NCBI RefSeq assembly: GCF_010614805.1 | Contig: NZ_JAAFZC010000002.1 | Span: 496,001-560,000 of the forward strand | DNA length: 64,000 nucleotides | Source: Pseudooceanicola aestuarii | Lineage (GTDB): Bacteria > Pseudomonadota > Alphaproteobacteria > Rhodobacterales > Rhodobacteraceae | Reading direction: 5' to 3' | In this document: in pieces, positions 53,296-62,477 of the stretch | Position numbering within the stretch: position 1 is the stretch's first letter | Layout of the letters: each line of letters opens with the position of its first letter | Program-made: the position numbers and the translations under genes | Notes under the pieces: generated by a model | The model's database searches: none | Told to the model about the DNA's origin: nothing | The model's input: the letters and a program-made list of their open reading frames with translations, nothing else

Positions 53296-54381
53296 ATGAG
53301 CTCCGTCACATTGGACAATATCGCCAAGCGTTTTGGCAGTTTTACCGCCGTGCATCCCACCAGTCTGGAGATCCCCGAGGGCGCCTTTGTCACGCTGCTG
53401 GGTCCGTCGGGCTGCGGGAAGACCACGAACCTGCGCATGATCGCCGGGCTGCTGGACCCGTCAGACGGCGAAATCCGCATCGGCGGAAAACGCATGAACG
53501 ACGTCCCCATCCACAAGCGCAACCTGGGCGTGGTGTTCCAGAACTACGCCCTGTTTCCCCATCGCACCGTGGCGCAGAACGTGGCCTTTGGCCTGAAATA
53601 CCGCGACGTGCCGAAATCCGACATCCCCGCCCGCGTCCGCGCCGCGCTGGATCTGGTGCAGCTGCCCGACGTGGGGGAGCGCTATCCCAAGGCACTGTCA
53701 GGCGGCCAGCAACAGCGCATCGCGCTGGCCCGCGCCATCGTTACCGAACCCGACGTTCTGCTGCTGGACGAACCGCTGTCGGCGCTGGATGCCAACCTGC
53801 GCGAGGACATGCGGGTCGAGCTGAAGCGCATTCAGGATCAGATCGGCGTCACCACCGTCTTTGTCACGCATGACCAGTCGGAGGCGCTGGCCATGTCCGA
53901 TCGTATCGTGGTGATGAGCGCGGGCCGCGTGGAGCAGGTCGGCACGCCCGAGGAGGTCTACAACACCCCCGCCAGCCGCTTTGTCGCCAATTTCCTTGGC
54001 GCCTCCAACATTCTGGGCGGGCGCTGTCTGGGCCACGACGCGGCGGAGGTCGCGCTGGACATGCCGCTGTTTGGCGCCTTTTCCGTCCCGGCGGCGCGGG
54101 CGGCGGGCGTCAGCCCCGGCGCGGCGCAGATGGTCCTGCGGGCGGAGAAATTGTTGCTGGTGCCGCGCGGTGCGGCACCCGAGGGCAGCGTTCAGGCCGA
54201 TGCCACCGTGGAGACGGTGGATTACCAGGGCCAGACGGTGCGCTATTTTCTGCGCGTCGGCGACACGCAATTGCAGGCGATCAACTTGATCGACGACCGC
54301 CCCTTTGCCGAAGGCGCGTCCGTCACCGCGACCTTCCGCCCCCGCGACTGTGCCGCCCTTCCCCCGGACCCGGCCGCGTGA
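53296..54381 (+). CDS. ABC transporter ATP-binding protein, PotA-like
   Basis: 361 residues: Walker A GPSGCGKTT, Q-loop FQNYALFP, signature LSGGQQQR, Walker B VLLLDEPLSALD, H-loop THD, then a C-terminal TOBE domain (about 245-355). It powers the importer. ATG 53296, after AAGGACAGG, is the family start; a longer frame opens at 53164 with a Pro/Arg-rich leader. Confidence 0.95.
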   Translation: MSSVTLDNIAKRFGSFTAVHPTSLEIPEGAFVTLLGPSGCGKTTNLRMIAGLLDPSDGEIRIGGKRMNDVPIHKRNLGVVFQNYALFPHRTVAQNVAFGLKYRDVPKSDIPARVRAALDLVQLPDVGERYPKALSGGQQQRIALARAIVTEPDVLLLDEPLSALDANLREDMRVELKRIQDQIGVTTVFVTHDQSEALAMSDRIVVMSAGRVEQVGTPEEVYNTPASRFVANFLGASNILGGRCLGHDAAEVALDMPLFGAFSVPAARAAGVSPGAAQMVLRAEKLLLVPRGAAPEGSVQADATVETVDYQGQTVRYFLRVGDTQLQAINLIDDRPFAEGASVTATFRPRDCAALPPDPAA

Positions 54382-54400
54382 TGACACAGGAGGCAACGTC

Positions 54401-55738
54401 ATGAGCAATCTGTTCTACCAGGGGCGCGGCCGCAAACCCACACTGGACCAGGCGCGCGGCGTCTACATGTGGGACACGGACGGCAAGCGTTATCTTGACG
54501 GGTCATCGGGGGCGATGGTCTGCAACATCGGCCATTCCCACCCCGCCGTTCTGGACGCGATGCGCCGCCAGATGGAGAAATCCACCTTTGGCTACCGCCT
54601 GCATTTCGAGACGGAACCTGCCGAACGTCTGGCCGCCCGGCTGGCCGGACTGATGCCTGCCGGGCTGGACCGGGTCTTTTTCGTCTCTGGCGGGTCGGAA
54701 GCGGTTGAAAGCGGCCTGAAACTCGCCCGCCAGCACGCGCTGGCCACCGGGCAGGACAAACGGTGGAAGGTGATCAGCCGCGCGCCCTCCTATCACGGCT
54801 GCACGCTGGGCGCGCTGGCACTGACCTCCTACGCGCCGCTCACCGCCCCCTTTGTCCCGATGATGCAGGCCATGCCCAAAGTGCCCGCGCCGCGTGCCTA
54901 TCTCGACGGGCTGGACCCGGACGATCCCGCCACCGGGCACCATTACGCCGCCATGCTGGAGGCACAGATCCAGGCAGAGGGGCCGGAGACGGTGCTGGCC
55001 TTCATACTGGAGCCGGTCGGCGGTGCCTCCACCGGCGCGCTGGTCCCCCCGCGCGGCTATATGGAGGCGGTGCGGGAGATCTGCACCCGCCACGGCGTGC
55101 TGCTGATCATGGATGAGGTGATGACCGGCGCGGGCCGCACCGGTGCCTTTATCGGCTGCGCGCATTGGGATTGCCGTCCCGACATCGTTGTGATGTCCAA
55201 GGGGCTGGGCGCGGGCTACATGCCACTGGGGGCAATGGTGGCCGATGATGCGCTGGTCGGGCCGGTGCTGGATGCGGGCGGGTTTGCCCATGGCTTCACC
55301 TATGCCGGCAATCCGCTGGCCTGTGCCGCCGGTCTGGCCGTTCTCGACGTGATCGAGGACGAGACCCTGTGTGCCAATGCCACCGCGATGGGCAATGCCC
55401 TGCTGGCCCGGCTGCACGCGCTGACCGCGCGGCATCCACTGATCGGCGACGTGCGCGGCAAGGGCCTGTTGACGGCGGTGGAGCTGATGGCCGACCCGCA
55501 GGCAAAAACGCCGTTGCCCGCCGCGATGAACGCCCATCAGCGGCTGGTCGATCTGGCCTATGACGCCGGGCTGATCATTTATTCCCGCCGTACCCGCGAC
55601 GGGGTGGCGGGCGATCACCTGCTAATCTGTCCGCCGCTGACCGTGACAGAACCCCAGCTGGAGGAAATCATCGAAGGTCTGGACCATGCGCTGTCCGTCT
55701 TTGCCGCCGAACTGCCGACTGCGCGGGCCATGGCGTGA
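54401..55738 (+). CDS. Class III PLP-dependent aminotransferase
   Basis: 445 residues of fold-type I: SGGSEAVESGLKLAR near 105, MDEVMTGAGRTG near 243 (Asp contacting the PLP nitrogen) and the PLP Lys in VMSKGLGAGYMPLG near 268. The family transfers amino groups from omega-amines or amino acids, often diamines and their derivatives. AGGAGG precedes ATG 54401, 19 bp after the ATPase stop. Context suggests the imported amine or a breakdown product as substrate. Confidence 0.93.
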   Translation: MSNLFYQGRGRKPTLDQARGVYMWDTDGKRYLDGSSGAMVCNIGHSHPAVLDAMRRQMEKSTFGYRLHFETEPAERLAARLAGLMPAGLDRVFFVSGGSEAVESGLKLARQHALATGQDKRWKVISRAPSYHGCTLGALALTSYAPLTAPFVPMMQAMPKVPAPRAYLDGLDPDDPATGHHYAAMLEAQIQAEGPETVLAFILEPVGGASTGALVPPRGYMEAVREICTRHGVLLIMDEVMTGAGRTGAFIGCAHWDCRPDIVVMSKGLGAGYMPLGAMVADDALVGPVLDAGGFAHGFTYAGNPLACAAGLAVLDVIEDETLCANATAMGNALLARLHALTARHPLIGDVRGKGLLTAVELMADPQAKTPLPAAMNAHQRLVDLAYDAGLIIYSRRTRDGVAGDHLLICPPLTVTEPQLEEIIEGLDHALSVFAAELPTARAMA

Positions 55739-56343
55739 CGGCAAGAGCACCCGTGACCCTCCGCCCCGCAGGGCCCGCCGATGCCGTGCGGCTGCAAGCC
55801 GGGCTGATGGCGCTGTCCTCGGATCTGGGCGATGTGCACCGCGCCGACCTGGCCGGGTTGAAAGCCGCCGGCTGGGGGCCCGCCCCCGCTTTCCGCGCCC
55901 TGCTGGCGGAGGGCGCAAGCCCGACCGCTCCCGGTGCCCCGCAGGCAACGCCGACACCGCCCCCCGACGCGGCGGCCCGGTCGCCGGCCGGAACGCTCCA
56001 ACAGGACATGGCAGCGATGACCTGCGCGCCGGATCTCCGTGGGCTGGTGCTGTACTGCCCTGCGTTTTCGACCGCGCGCGGCGGACGGGGGATCTACGTG
56101 TCCGACCTCTGGGTCGCAGCCGGCGGACGCTCCTGCGGGCTGGGCCGTCGGCTGCTGCACGCGGCGCTGGCGGATGCGGCGGCACAGAGCGGCGCCCCGA
56201 TGCGATTCCTGAAGTTGCAGGTCTATGACCACACACCGCGCGCCCGACGGTTCTACGACAGGCTGGGCTTTGTCCCCGTCGGCGGGTTCAGCGAACTGAT
56301 CTTGGACGCGGCCGCCTGCGCGGCCCTGGAAGGAGCGACATGA
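55735..56343 (+). CDS. GNAT family N-acetyltransferase
   Basis: 202 residues with the acetyl-CoA motif A (WVAAGGRSCGLGRRLLHAAL near 125-145) and the ARRFYDRLGFVPVGG end. GTG 55735 overlaps the aminotransferase stop, and its own end overlaps the deacetylase gene by 4 bp. An acetylase paired with a deacetylase suggests acetylation of a polyamine-like compound. An insert (about 55-75) of Ala/Pro is unusual. Confidence 0.85.
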   Translation: MTARAPVTLRPAGPADAVRLQAGLMALSSDLGDVHRADLAGLKAAGWGPAPAFRALLAEGASPTAPGAPQATPTPPPDAAARSPAGTLQQDMAAMTCAPDLRGLVLYCPAFSTARGGRGIYVSDLWVAAGGRSCGLGRRLLHAALADAAAQSGAPMRFLKLQVYDHTPRARRFYDRLGFVPVGGFSELILDAAACAALEGAT

Positions 56344-57368
56344 AAGCGATCTTCGACGAACGGCAATGGCGGCACGATCCGCAGCATTTCATGGCCAACG
56401 GCACGATATCCCCCAACCCCGAACAACCCCGCCGGATCGAGGTGCTGCACGCCGCCGCACAGGCCGCCGGGTGCCGGTTCCAGCCGCCGCAGGATGCCGG
56501 GCGCGGGCCGATCGCGGCCGTGCATACCGCCGAATACCTGACCTTTCTGGAAACGATCCACCCGCGCTGGCGCCGGATCGACGGCGCCGGCCCCGAGGTG
56601 ATCCCGAACATCCACCCCGGCAACCGCAGCGACAGCTACCCCCGCTCTGCCGTCGGGCAGGCCGGATATCACCAGGCCGACACCGCGTGCCCCATCGCCG
56701 AAGGCACCTGGGAGGCCGCCTATTGGTCCGCCCAAAGCGCGCTGACCGGTGCCGACCTGATCGCTGACGGGGGGGAACGCGCCGCTTACGTGCTGTCGCG
56801 GCCGCCGGGGCACCATGCCTTTGCCGACATGGCGGGAGGTTTCTGTTTCCTGAACAATTCCGCCATCGCGGCGCAGCGCCTGGCCGATCGCGGCCTGCGC
56901 CCCGCCATCCTGGACGTGGATGTGCATCACGGCAACGGCACCCAGGGGATCTTCTACGACAGCGACACGGTGCTGACCCTGTCGATCCATGCCGATCCCG
57001 AACGGTTTTACCCGTTCTTCTGGGGCCATGCGCAGGAACGCGGCACCGGGCGCGGGCTGGGCAGCAATCTGAACCTGCCGCTGCCGCGCGGCACCGGCGA
57101 TGATGCCTATCTTCAGACGCTGGATCTTGCGCTGCAACGGGTGCGTAGCTTCGGCACCGATGTGCTGGTGGTGGCTTTGGGGCTGGATGCCTCCATCGAC
57201 GATCCGTTTCAGGGGCTGGCGATCACGCAGGGCGGCTTTGCCCGGATCGGCGCGGCGATGGCGGCGACCGGTCTGCCCGTTCTTTTCGTGCAGGAGGGCG
57301 GCTACCTGTCGGAGACGCTGGGCACCAACCTGACCCGTACCCTCACCGGCTTCAAGGAGGGGGCCTGA
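56340..57368 (+). CDS. Histone-deacetylase-superfamily acetylpolyamine amidohydrolase
   Basis: 342 residues with the metal-hydrolase motifs RPPGHHAF (about 153-160), the zinc-ligand block DVDVHHGNGTQ (about 198-208), and a second Asp in GLDAS near 281. AphA-type members remove acetyl groups from acetylated polyamines. It sits between an N-acetyltransferase and an FAD oxidoreductase in an overlapping-gene operon behind a polyamine-type importer, so amine breakdown is the natural reading. Confidence 0.88.
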   Translation: MKAIFDERQWRHDPQHFMANGTISPNPEQPRRIEVLHAAAQAAGCRFQPPQDAGRGPIAAVHTAEYLTFLETIHPRWRRIDGAGPEVIPNIHPGNRSDSYPRSAVGQAGYHQADTACPIAEGTWEAAYWSAQSALTGADLIADGGERAAYVLSRPPGHHAFADMAGGFCFLNNSAIAAQRLADRGLRPAILDVDVHHGNGTQGIFYDSDTVLTLSIHADPERFYPFFWGHAQERGTGRGLGSNLNLPLPRGTGDDAYLQTLDLALQRVRSFGTDVLVVALGLDASIDDPFQGLAITQGGFARIGAAMAATGLPVLFVQEGGYLSETLGTNLTRTLTGFKEGA

Positions 57369-58546
57369 TGACCTCTTCCGGCCCTGAGTCGGCCCCCGGC
57401 TCCTCGTCCCCCCCCGCCCCGGCCGGAACCCTCCCCGACATGCTGGTCATCGGCGGCGGAATCGCGGGGATCAGCGCGGCTGCCCATCTGGCGCGGCACA
57501 TGTCTGTCCGCGTACTGGAGGCGGAGGGCCATCCCGGCACCCAGGCCACCGCGCGGTCGGCTGCGATCTTCATCCGCAATTACGGCAACGCGACCCTGCG
57601 CGCCCTGAACGCCGCCGCCGCCCCGGTGATGGACGCCCCCGGCGAGGGGTTCGACGGTCCCGTCCTCTCCCCCCGGGGGGAGATGCTGCTGGCAAGCGAG
57701 GCCGAACTGACCGCCCTTGAGGATTACGCCACCGGCGCCCATGGGCTGGAACATCTGGACGCGCGCGAAGCCGTCGAACTGGTGCCGATCCTGCGCCCCG
57801 AGCGGATCGCGGCCGCGATCATCGAATGGGACGCGCAGGATATCGACGTCGATCGCCTGTTGTCCGGCTACCTGCGCCTGCTGCGCCATCGTGGCGGCAC
57901 GGTGGAAACCGGCGCGCCGGTCACGGCGATGACCCGACGCGACGGATTATGGCAGGTGACGGCGGGCGGGCGCATCCATGTCGCGCCGCTGGTGGTGAAT
58001 GCCGCAGGCGCCTGGGCGGGCCAGGTGGCGGCGCAGGCCGGCGCGCTGCCGGTCGATCTGTCTCCGCTGCGCCGCTCTGCCGCGCTGTTGCCGGCGCCGG
58101 GGGGACGGGATCTGTCGCGCTGGCCGCTATTCGGATCGGTCAGCGAGACCTGGTATGCCAAGCCCGATGCCGGCAAGCTGATGGTCAGCCCCGCCGACGA
58201 GGATCCCGTGCCCCCGCATGACGTCTGGCCCGATGACATGGTGCTGGCCGAAGGGCTGGACCGCTATGAACAGGCGGTCACCGAACCGGTGGCCCGCGTC
58301 GAACGCAGCTGGGCCGGGCTGCGCACCTTTGCCCCCGACCGGACGCCGGTGGTGGGGTTCGATCCCCGCGCCGAAGGGCTGTTCTGGCTGGCCGGACAGG
58401 GCGGATATGGCGTGCAGACCGCTCCCGCTCTGGCCGCCCTCACCGAAGCACTGGTCACCGGCACCGTTCCCGCGCTATCGGAGGACGTCATCGCGGCGCT
58501 GGACCCGCGCCGGTTCGAGACTTCAGGAACAAAGGACATATCATGA
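57368..58546 (+). CDS. FAD-dependent amine/amino-acid oxidoreductase (DAO family)
   Basis: 392 residues: dinucleotide motif VIGGGIAGISAAAH near 27 and the C-terminal FAD segment LFWLAGQGGYGVQTAPA near 345, as in D-amino-acid-oxidase/glycine-oxidase-like enzymes. It follows the deacetylase with a TGATG overlap and precedes RidA. An enzyme of this type yields an imine, which RidA hydrolyses. The first 20 residues are Ser/Pro/Gly-rich and may be dispensable. Confidence 0.9.
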   Translation: MTSSGPESAPGSSSPPAPAGTLPDMLVIGGGIAGISAAAHLARHMSVRVLEAEGHPGTQATARSAAIFIRNYGNATLRALNAAAAPVMDAPGEGFDGPVLSPRGEMLLASEAELTALEDYATGAHGLEHLDAREAVELVPILRPERIAAAIIEWDAQDIDVDRLLSGYLRLLRHRGGTVETGAPVTAMTRRDGLWQVTAGGRIHVAPLVVNAAGAWAGQVAAQAGALPVDLSPLRRSAALLPAPGGRDLSRWPLFGSVSETWYAKPDAGKLMVSPADEDPVPPHDVWPDDMVLAEGLDRYEQAVTEPVARVERSWAGLRTFAPDRTPVVGFDPRAEGLFWLAGQGGYGVQTAPALAALTEALVTGTVPALSEDVIAALDPRRFETSGTKDIS

Positions 58547-58893
58547 CCGAGATCACCCGCCACAACACCAACGCCCGGATGAGCCAGATCGTCACCCATG
58601 GCGACACCATCTACCTTGCCGGCCAGATCGGCACCCCCGGCGCCAGCGTCACCCAGCAGACCCAGGATTGCCTGGCCAAGGTCGACGCCCTGCTGGCGGA
58701 GGCCGGCAGCGACAACACCCGCATCCTGCAAGCCACCATCTGGCTGGCCGACATGGCCGATTTCGCCGAGATGAATGCCGTCTGGGACGCATGGGTGCCC
58801 GAGGGCAATGCCCCCACCCGCGCCTGTGGCGAGGCCAAGCTGGCGACCCCGGACTACACCGTCGAAGTCATCGTGGTCGCCGCGCGCGCCTGA
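58543..58893 (+). CDS. RidA family reactive-imine deaminase
   Basis: 116 residues, normal RidA length, with VTHGDTIYLAGQIG near 17, and the C-terminal GEAKLATPDYTVEVIVVAA whose Arg/Glu region binds the imine; the expected Arg is in the TRACGEAKL segment. It clears enamine/imine products. The 4-bp overlap with the oxidase gene shows they work together. Confidence 0.93.
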   Translation: MTEITRHNTNARMSQIVTHGDTIYLAGQIGTPGASVTQQTQDCLAKVDALLAEAGSDNTRILQATIWLADMADFAEMNAVWDAWVPEGNAPTRACGEAKLATPDYTVEVIVVAARA

Positions 58894-58935
58894 CCCGGCC
58901 CGGCGGCCTCCGGATAATTCCGGCGGCCCTCGCAT

Positions 58936-58968
58936 AAAAATGCCGCCCGGTGCGGGAACCGGGCGGCA
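58936..58968 (-). terminator. Rho-independent terminator behind the NMT1-type binding-protein gene
   Basis: An 11-bp perfect stem (TGCCGCCCGGT / ACCGGGCGGCA, 6-base loop) is followed on the minus strand by TTTTTATG. It may also work for the RidA operon from the other side. Confidence 0.82.
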
Positions 58969-59018
58969 AGGTGCGTCGAGCTGGTCGCAAGACCGTCGCC
59001 CGAACGGGAAGAGACCAT

Positions 59019-60026
59019 TCAGGGCCGGGTCATCTTGATGTCCTGGCTCATGTAATCGTTGGTAAAGGCCGTGGCTGGATCGAATTCCGTTTCCAGCTCG
59101 AAATAGGTGTCCACCAGGTCATAGGTGGCCTGAATTCGGTCCGCGCCGAACCAGCCCAGGCCGGTTTCGACGGTATCGTCGGTGGCCATCAACTCCATCA
59201 CGCGAGACCATTGATCCTCCATCGCCTCGCGGTTCAGGCCGCTGGCATTGTCCAGAAGCGCATCGACACAGGGCGCGGCATTGTCCACGCAGGCGCGGTA
59301 AGCGCGCTGCGTGACCTCGACAAAGGCGGCGACCAGTTCGCCGTTTTCTGCCAGGAAGTCATTGTTGACAATGAAGGAGTTGCCATAGGGGTTCAGGCCG
59401 ACTTCGGACCAGCGCAGGTGGCCCAGGTCCTCGCCGAACTCTTTCACCTTCTGGTCATGGCCGTTGTAGAAATCGCTGATGATATCGACCCGGCCGGCGG
59501 CCAGCGTCGGCATCTTGGCGGCCGGGGCCACGTTGACAAAGGACACGGCGTCCTCTGCGATGCCGACCGCCTTGGCAAAAGCGGGCCACATCACGCGCGC
59601 CGCGTCGCCCGAAGGATTGCCCAGCGTGTGGCCGGGAAAATCCTCCGGGCCGTTGATGCCGCTGGATTTCTTCCAGTAAAGGGTAAAGGGCGAGTTGGCG
59701 TAAAGCGCCATGACCGCCGTCAGCTCCGCCCCCTTGGAACGGGCGAGAAATGCGGTGCCCAGTTCTGCGATGCCCATCTCCACCGCGCCGACGCCGACGT
59801 TCTGCGCCGCCAGGCCGGAGCCTTTGCCGGACTGGATATCAAGATCGATGCCCGCCGCGTCGTACCAGCCCTGCGCCTTGGCATAGAACAGGGGCGCATG
59901 GTCGGCGCCCGGCGTCCAGTTGAGGATCAGGCCGACATCCTGCTGCGCCTGCGCAGCCAGCGGGGTGAACAGGGGCGCGGCGGCCACCAGGACCGCCAGC
60001 GCGGCGCGACGTGTTGTGATAGTCAT
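59019..60026 (-). CDS. NMT1/ThiY-like ABC solute-binding protein
   Basis: 335 residues with a signal peptide (about 6-27, cleavage after AQA) and the NMT1/THI5-like start LILNWTPGADHAPLFYAKAQGWY. The family binds thiamine precursors, pyrimidines, nitrate, sulfonates and similar ligands. It is divergent from its likely permease at 60253. A perfect terminator closes the gene. Confidence 0.9.
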   Translation of the reverse strand: MTITTRRAALAVLVAAAPLFTPLAAQAQQDVGLILNWTPGADHAPLFYAKAQGWYDAAGIDLDIQSGKGSGLAAQNVGVGAVEMGIAELGTAFLARSKGAELTAVMALYANSPFTLYWKKSSGINGPEDFPGHTLGNPSGDAARVMWPAFAKAVGIAEDAVSFVNVAPAAKMPTLAAGRVDIISDFYNGHDQKVKEFGEDLGHLRWSEVGLNPYGNSFIVNNDFLAENGELVAAFVEVTQRAYRACVDNAAPCVDALLDNASGLNREAMEDQWSRVMELMATDDTVETGLGWFGADRIQATYDLVDTYFELETEFDPATAFTNDYMSQDIKMTRP

Positions 60027-60107
60027 GGTTATCTCCCGGTTAGATGGGCCGCCCGGACCGGCGGAAGGGCCCTTGTGACTCTGACGCTAGGCAAAGGGCG
60101 GTCGTTC

Positions 60108-60231
60108 TGTCAACAAACTTCAACCATTCAGTTGATGAATTACCCGGTCACCCAGATTTTTCTCCCACTACTCCATATGAAATTTGTTGACACGAAGGTA
60201 CCCGACAGGAAATCATCAACCATTCGTTTGA
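60108..60231. promoter_or_regulatory. Divergent promoter/operator region of the NMT1-type importer
   Basis: The 226-bp gap has TTTGTTGACA on both strands (minus copy 60108-60117, plus copy 60183-60192). It also has two TCAACCATTC-led operators: a perfect half-site pair TCAAC-N6-GTTGA at 60120-60135 and a near copy at 60216-60231. The second would overlap the plus-strand start region. The regulator is not in the window. Confidence 0.55.
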
Positions 60232-60252
60232 TTCGATCAGCAGGAGCCGCCG

Positions 60253-61071
60253 ATGCCGGACCCCACCCAGACCCGTGCCGCCCCGACCCGGCGGCCCGCC
60301 CTGCCGGAGAACTGGTCCAGCACCGCCCTGGCCGTCGGCGCGCATCTGGCGCTGCTGTTGTTGTGGTGGGCGGTGACCGCATGGGGCAACATGCCCTCCT
60401 TCATCCTGCCCTCCCCGGCAGAGACGCTGGCCACGTTGTTCGACCCCAATTACAAATGGGGTTACAATACCTTCATCACCGCAACGGAGATCTTCGTGGG
60501 CTACGGCCTGGCGATCGTGATCGGGGTCGCGCTGGCGATGCTGTTCACCTGGTTCCGCACTCTGCGGGCCTCGCTGTTCCCGCTGTTCGTGACCATCTCC
60601 ATGGTGCCGAAGGTTGCATTGGGTCCGCTGCTGATCGTCTGGTTCGGCTACGGCGTCAGCACCAACATCTTCTTCGCCTTCGTCATCACCTTCTTCCCGA
60701 TCCTGATCACCACCGCCCGTGGCCTGCGAGAGGTGGAGCCCGATCTGCTGGACCTCGTCCGTGCGTTGAAGGGCACGCGCTGGCAGATCTTTCGCAAGAT
60801 CCAGCTGCCCGGCGCCCTGCCCTATATCTTCTCCGCCATGAAGGTGGGAGCGATCCTGGCCGTGGCCGGGGCCATCGTGGGGGAATTCGTCGCCTCTTCC
60901 GAGGGGTTGGGCTACCTGATGATCCAGGTGCAATCGACGCTGGATACCGCCGCGATGTTCATGGCGGTGCTGCTGCTGTCGTTGCTGGGCGTGGCGCTGT
61001 TTGCCGTCGTGCTGGTGCTGGAGCGCCTGTTGGTGGTCAAGGACGCGCGCCTTGACCAGGCGCCGCAATGA
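60253..61071 (+). CDS. ABC transporter permease, SsuC/ThiX-like
   Basis: 272 residues, six helices, and the EAA loop VEPDLLDLVRALKGTRWQIF (about 160-180) typical of this sub-family. AGGAG precedes the ATG. It pairs with the divergent binding protein, but no ATPase gene follows within the window: the next gene, overlapping by 4 bp, is an amidase. Confidence 0.9.
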   Translation: MPDPTQTRAAPTRRPALPENWSSTALAVGAHLALLLLWWAVTAWGNMPSFILPSPAETLATLFDPNYKWGYNTFITATEIFVGYGLAIVIGVALAMLFTWFRTLRASLFPLFVTISMVPKVALGPLLIVWFGYGVSTNIFFAFVITFFPILITTARGLREVEPDLLDLVRALKGTRWQIFRKIQLPGALPYIFSAMKVGAILAVAGAIVGEFVASSEGLGYLMIQVQSTLDTAAMFMAVLLLSLLGVALFAVVLVLERLLVVKDARLDQAPQ

Positions 61072-62477
61072 CCGACGATCCCGCCCTCCTGCCCGCAGCC
61101 GAGCTGGTCGCCGCCTATGCCGCCCGCCGCCTGTCCCCGGTAGAAGTCGCACAGGCCGCGCTGAACCGCGCGGAGGCCGCGCAACCGGTGCTGAACGCCT
61201 TTTGCGTGCTGGACCCGGACGCGGCGCTGGCCGATGCCCGCGCCGCAGAGCAGCGCTATGCCCAGGGCGCGCCGCTGTCGCCGGTGGACGGTGTGCCCAC
61301 CACGCTGAAGGATCTGGTCCTGACACGGAGCTGGCCCACCCGACGCGGATCGCGCACCATCCCCGAGGCCGGGCCCTGGGATCAGGACGGCCCCGCCACC
61401 GCCCGCCTGCGGGAGGGCGGCGCCGTCCTGCTGGGCAAGACGACGACGCCGGAATTCGCCTTCAAGCCGATCACCACCTCGCCCCTGACCGGGATCACCC
61501 GCAACCCGTGGAACCCCGCGCTGACCCCCGGCGGGTCCAGCGGCGGGGCCGGCGCTTCGGTCGCCGTGGGGGCGGGCACTCTGGCTCTGGGCACCGATGC
61601 GGGCGGGTCGATCCGCATCCCGTCGTCCTTCTGCGGGGTCTTCGGGTTGAAACCCAGCGGCGGGCGGGTGCCGACCTGGCCGCCGACGCCGCTGGCCTCT
61701 CTCGTCAGCTTCGGGCCGATGACGCGCTGCGTGGACGATGCCGCACGTATGCTGACCCTGCTGGCCCGTCCCGACCTGCGCGACGTCACTGCGCTGCCGC
61801 CCGAAAGCACCGCCTATCACCAACGGCTGGACGCCGACCCGGCCGGATGGCGCATCGCGTTTTCGCCCGACATGGGCATCGCGCGTGTCGACCCGGAGGT
61901 CGCAACACTGGCCGCCCGCGCGGCGGCGGTCTTTGCCGATCTGGGCGCACGGGTCGAACAGGTGGAGCAGGTCATGGACGATCCCGAGCCGCTGATGACC
62001 CGGCTGCGTCGGGGTTATACCGCCCATGCCTTTCGCCACATGGGTCCGGCCGATTTCGCCATCATGGACCCCGATATCGTGGCGGAGATCGAGACCAGCC
62101 GCAGCGCTGATCTGATGCAGCACCTCGATGCCGAAATGGACCGGCTGGCGCTGATGCGCCACATGGCGGAATTCCACACCCGCCATGACCTGCTGATCAC
62201 CCCGACCCTGACCCTGCCGCCCTTCTCGGCGGAGGTGGAGCGGCCAGACGGCGAAAGCCGCTATTCCTGGACCCGGCTGTGCATCGCCTTCAACCTGACG
62301 CGCCAGCCCGCCGCCTCCATCCCCTGTGGAATGACGCGGGACGGAAGGCCCGTAGGTTTGCAGATCGTCGGCCCCTATGGCGCCGACCTGCGCGTATTGC
62401 AGGCCGCCCGCGCCTTCGAGGCGGCGCAGCCCTGGTCCGGGCCGCCGCCCCTCTGCGCCCAGGACAGGCCCCAATGA
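61068..62477 (+). CDS. Amidase signature family hydrolase
   Basis: 469 residues with the Ser-cisSer-Lys triad: Lys in TLKDLV near 83, the Gly/Ser-rich PGGSSGGAGAS near 155-165, and the catalytic Ser in GTDAGGSIRIPS near 180. It hydrolyses an amide, perhaps of the compound brought in by the importer. The 4-bp overlaps on both sides place it in one operon with the permease and the epimerase-like gene. Confidence 0.92.
   Translation: MTDDPALLPAAELVAAYAARRLSPVEVAQAALNRAEAAQPVLNAFCVLDPDAALADARAAEQRYAQGAPLSPVDGVPTTLKDLVLTRSWPTRRGSRTIPEAGPWDQDGPATARLREGGAVLLGKTTTPEFAFKPITTSPLTGITRNPWNPALTPGGSSGGAGASVAVGAGTLALGTDAGGSIRIPSSFCGVFGLKPSGGRVPTWPPTPLASLVSFGPMTRCVDDAARMLTLLARPDLRDVTALPPESTAYHQRLDADPAGWRIAFSPDMGIARVDPEVATLAARAAAVFADLGARVEQVEQVMDDPEPLMTRLRRGYTAHAFRHMGPADFAIMDPDIVAEIETSRSADLMQHLDAEMDRLALMRHMAEFHTRHDLLITPTLTLPPFSAEVERPDGESRYSWTRLCIAFNLTRQPAASIPCGMTRDGRPVGLQIVGPYGADLRVLQAARAFEAAQPWSGPPPLCAQDRPQ

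Noticed and set aside
58950..61055. 701-codon plus-strand frame
   Set aside because: It is antisense to the NMT1-type binding protein and out of frame with the permease; no motif and it crosses a terminator and a divergent promoter region.
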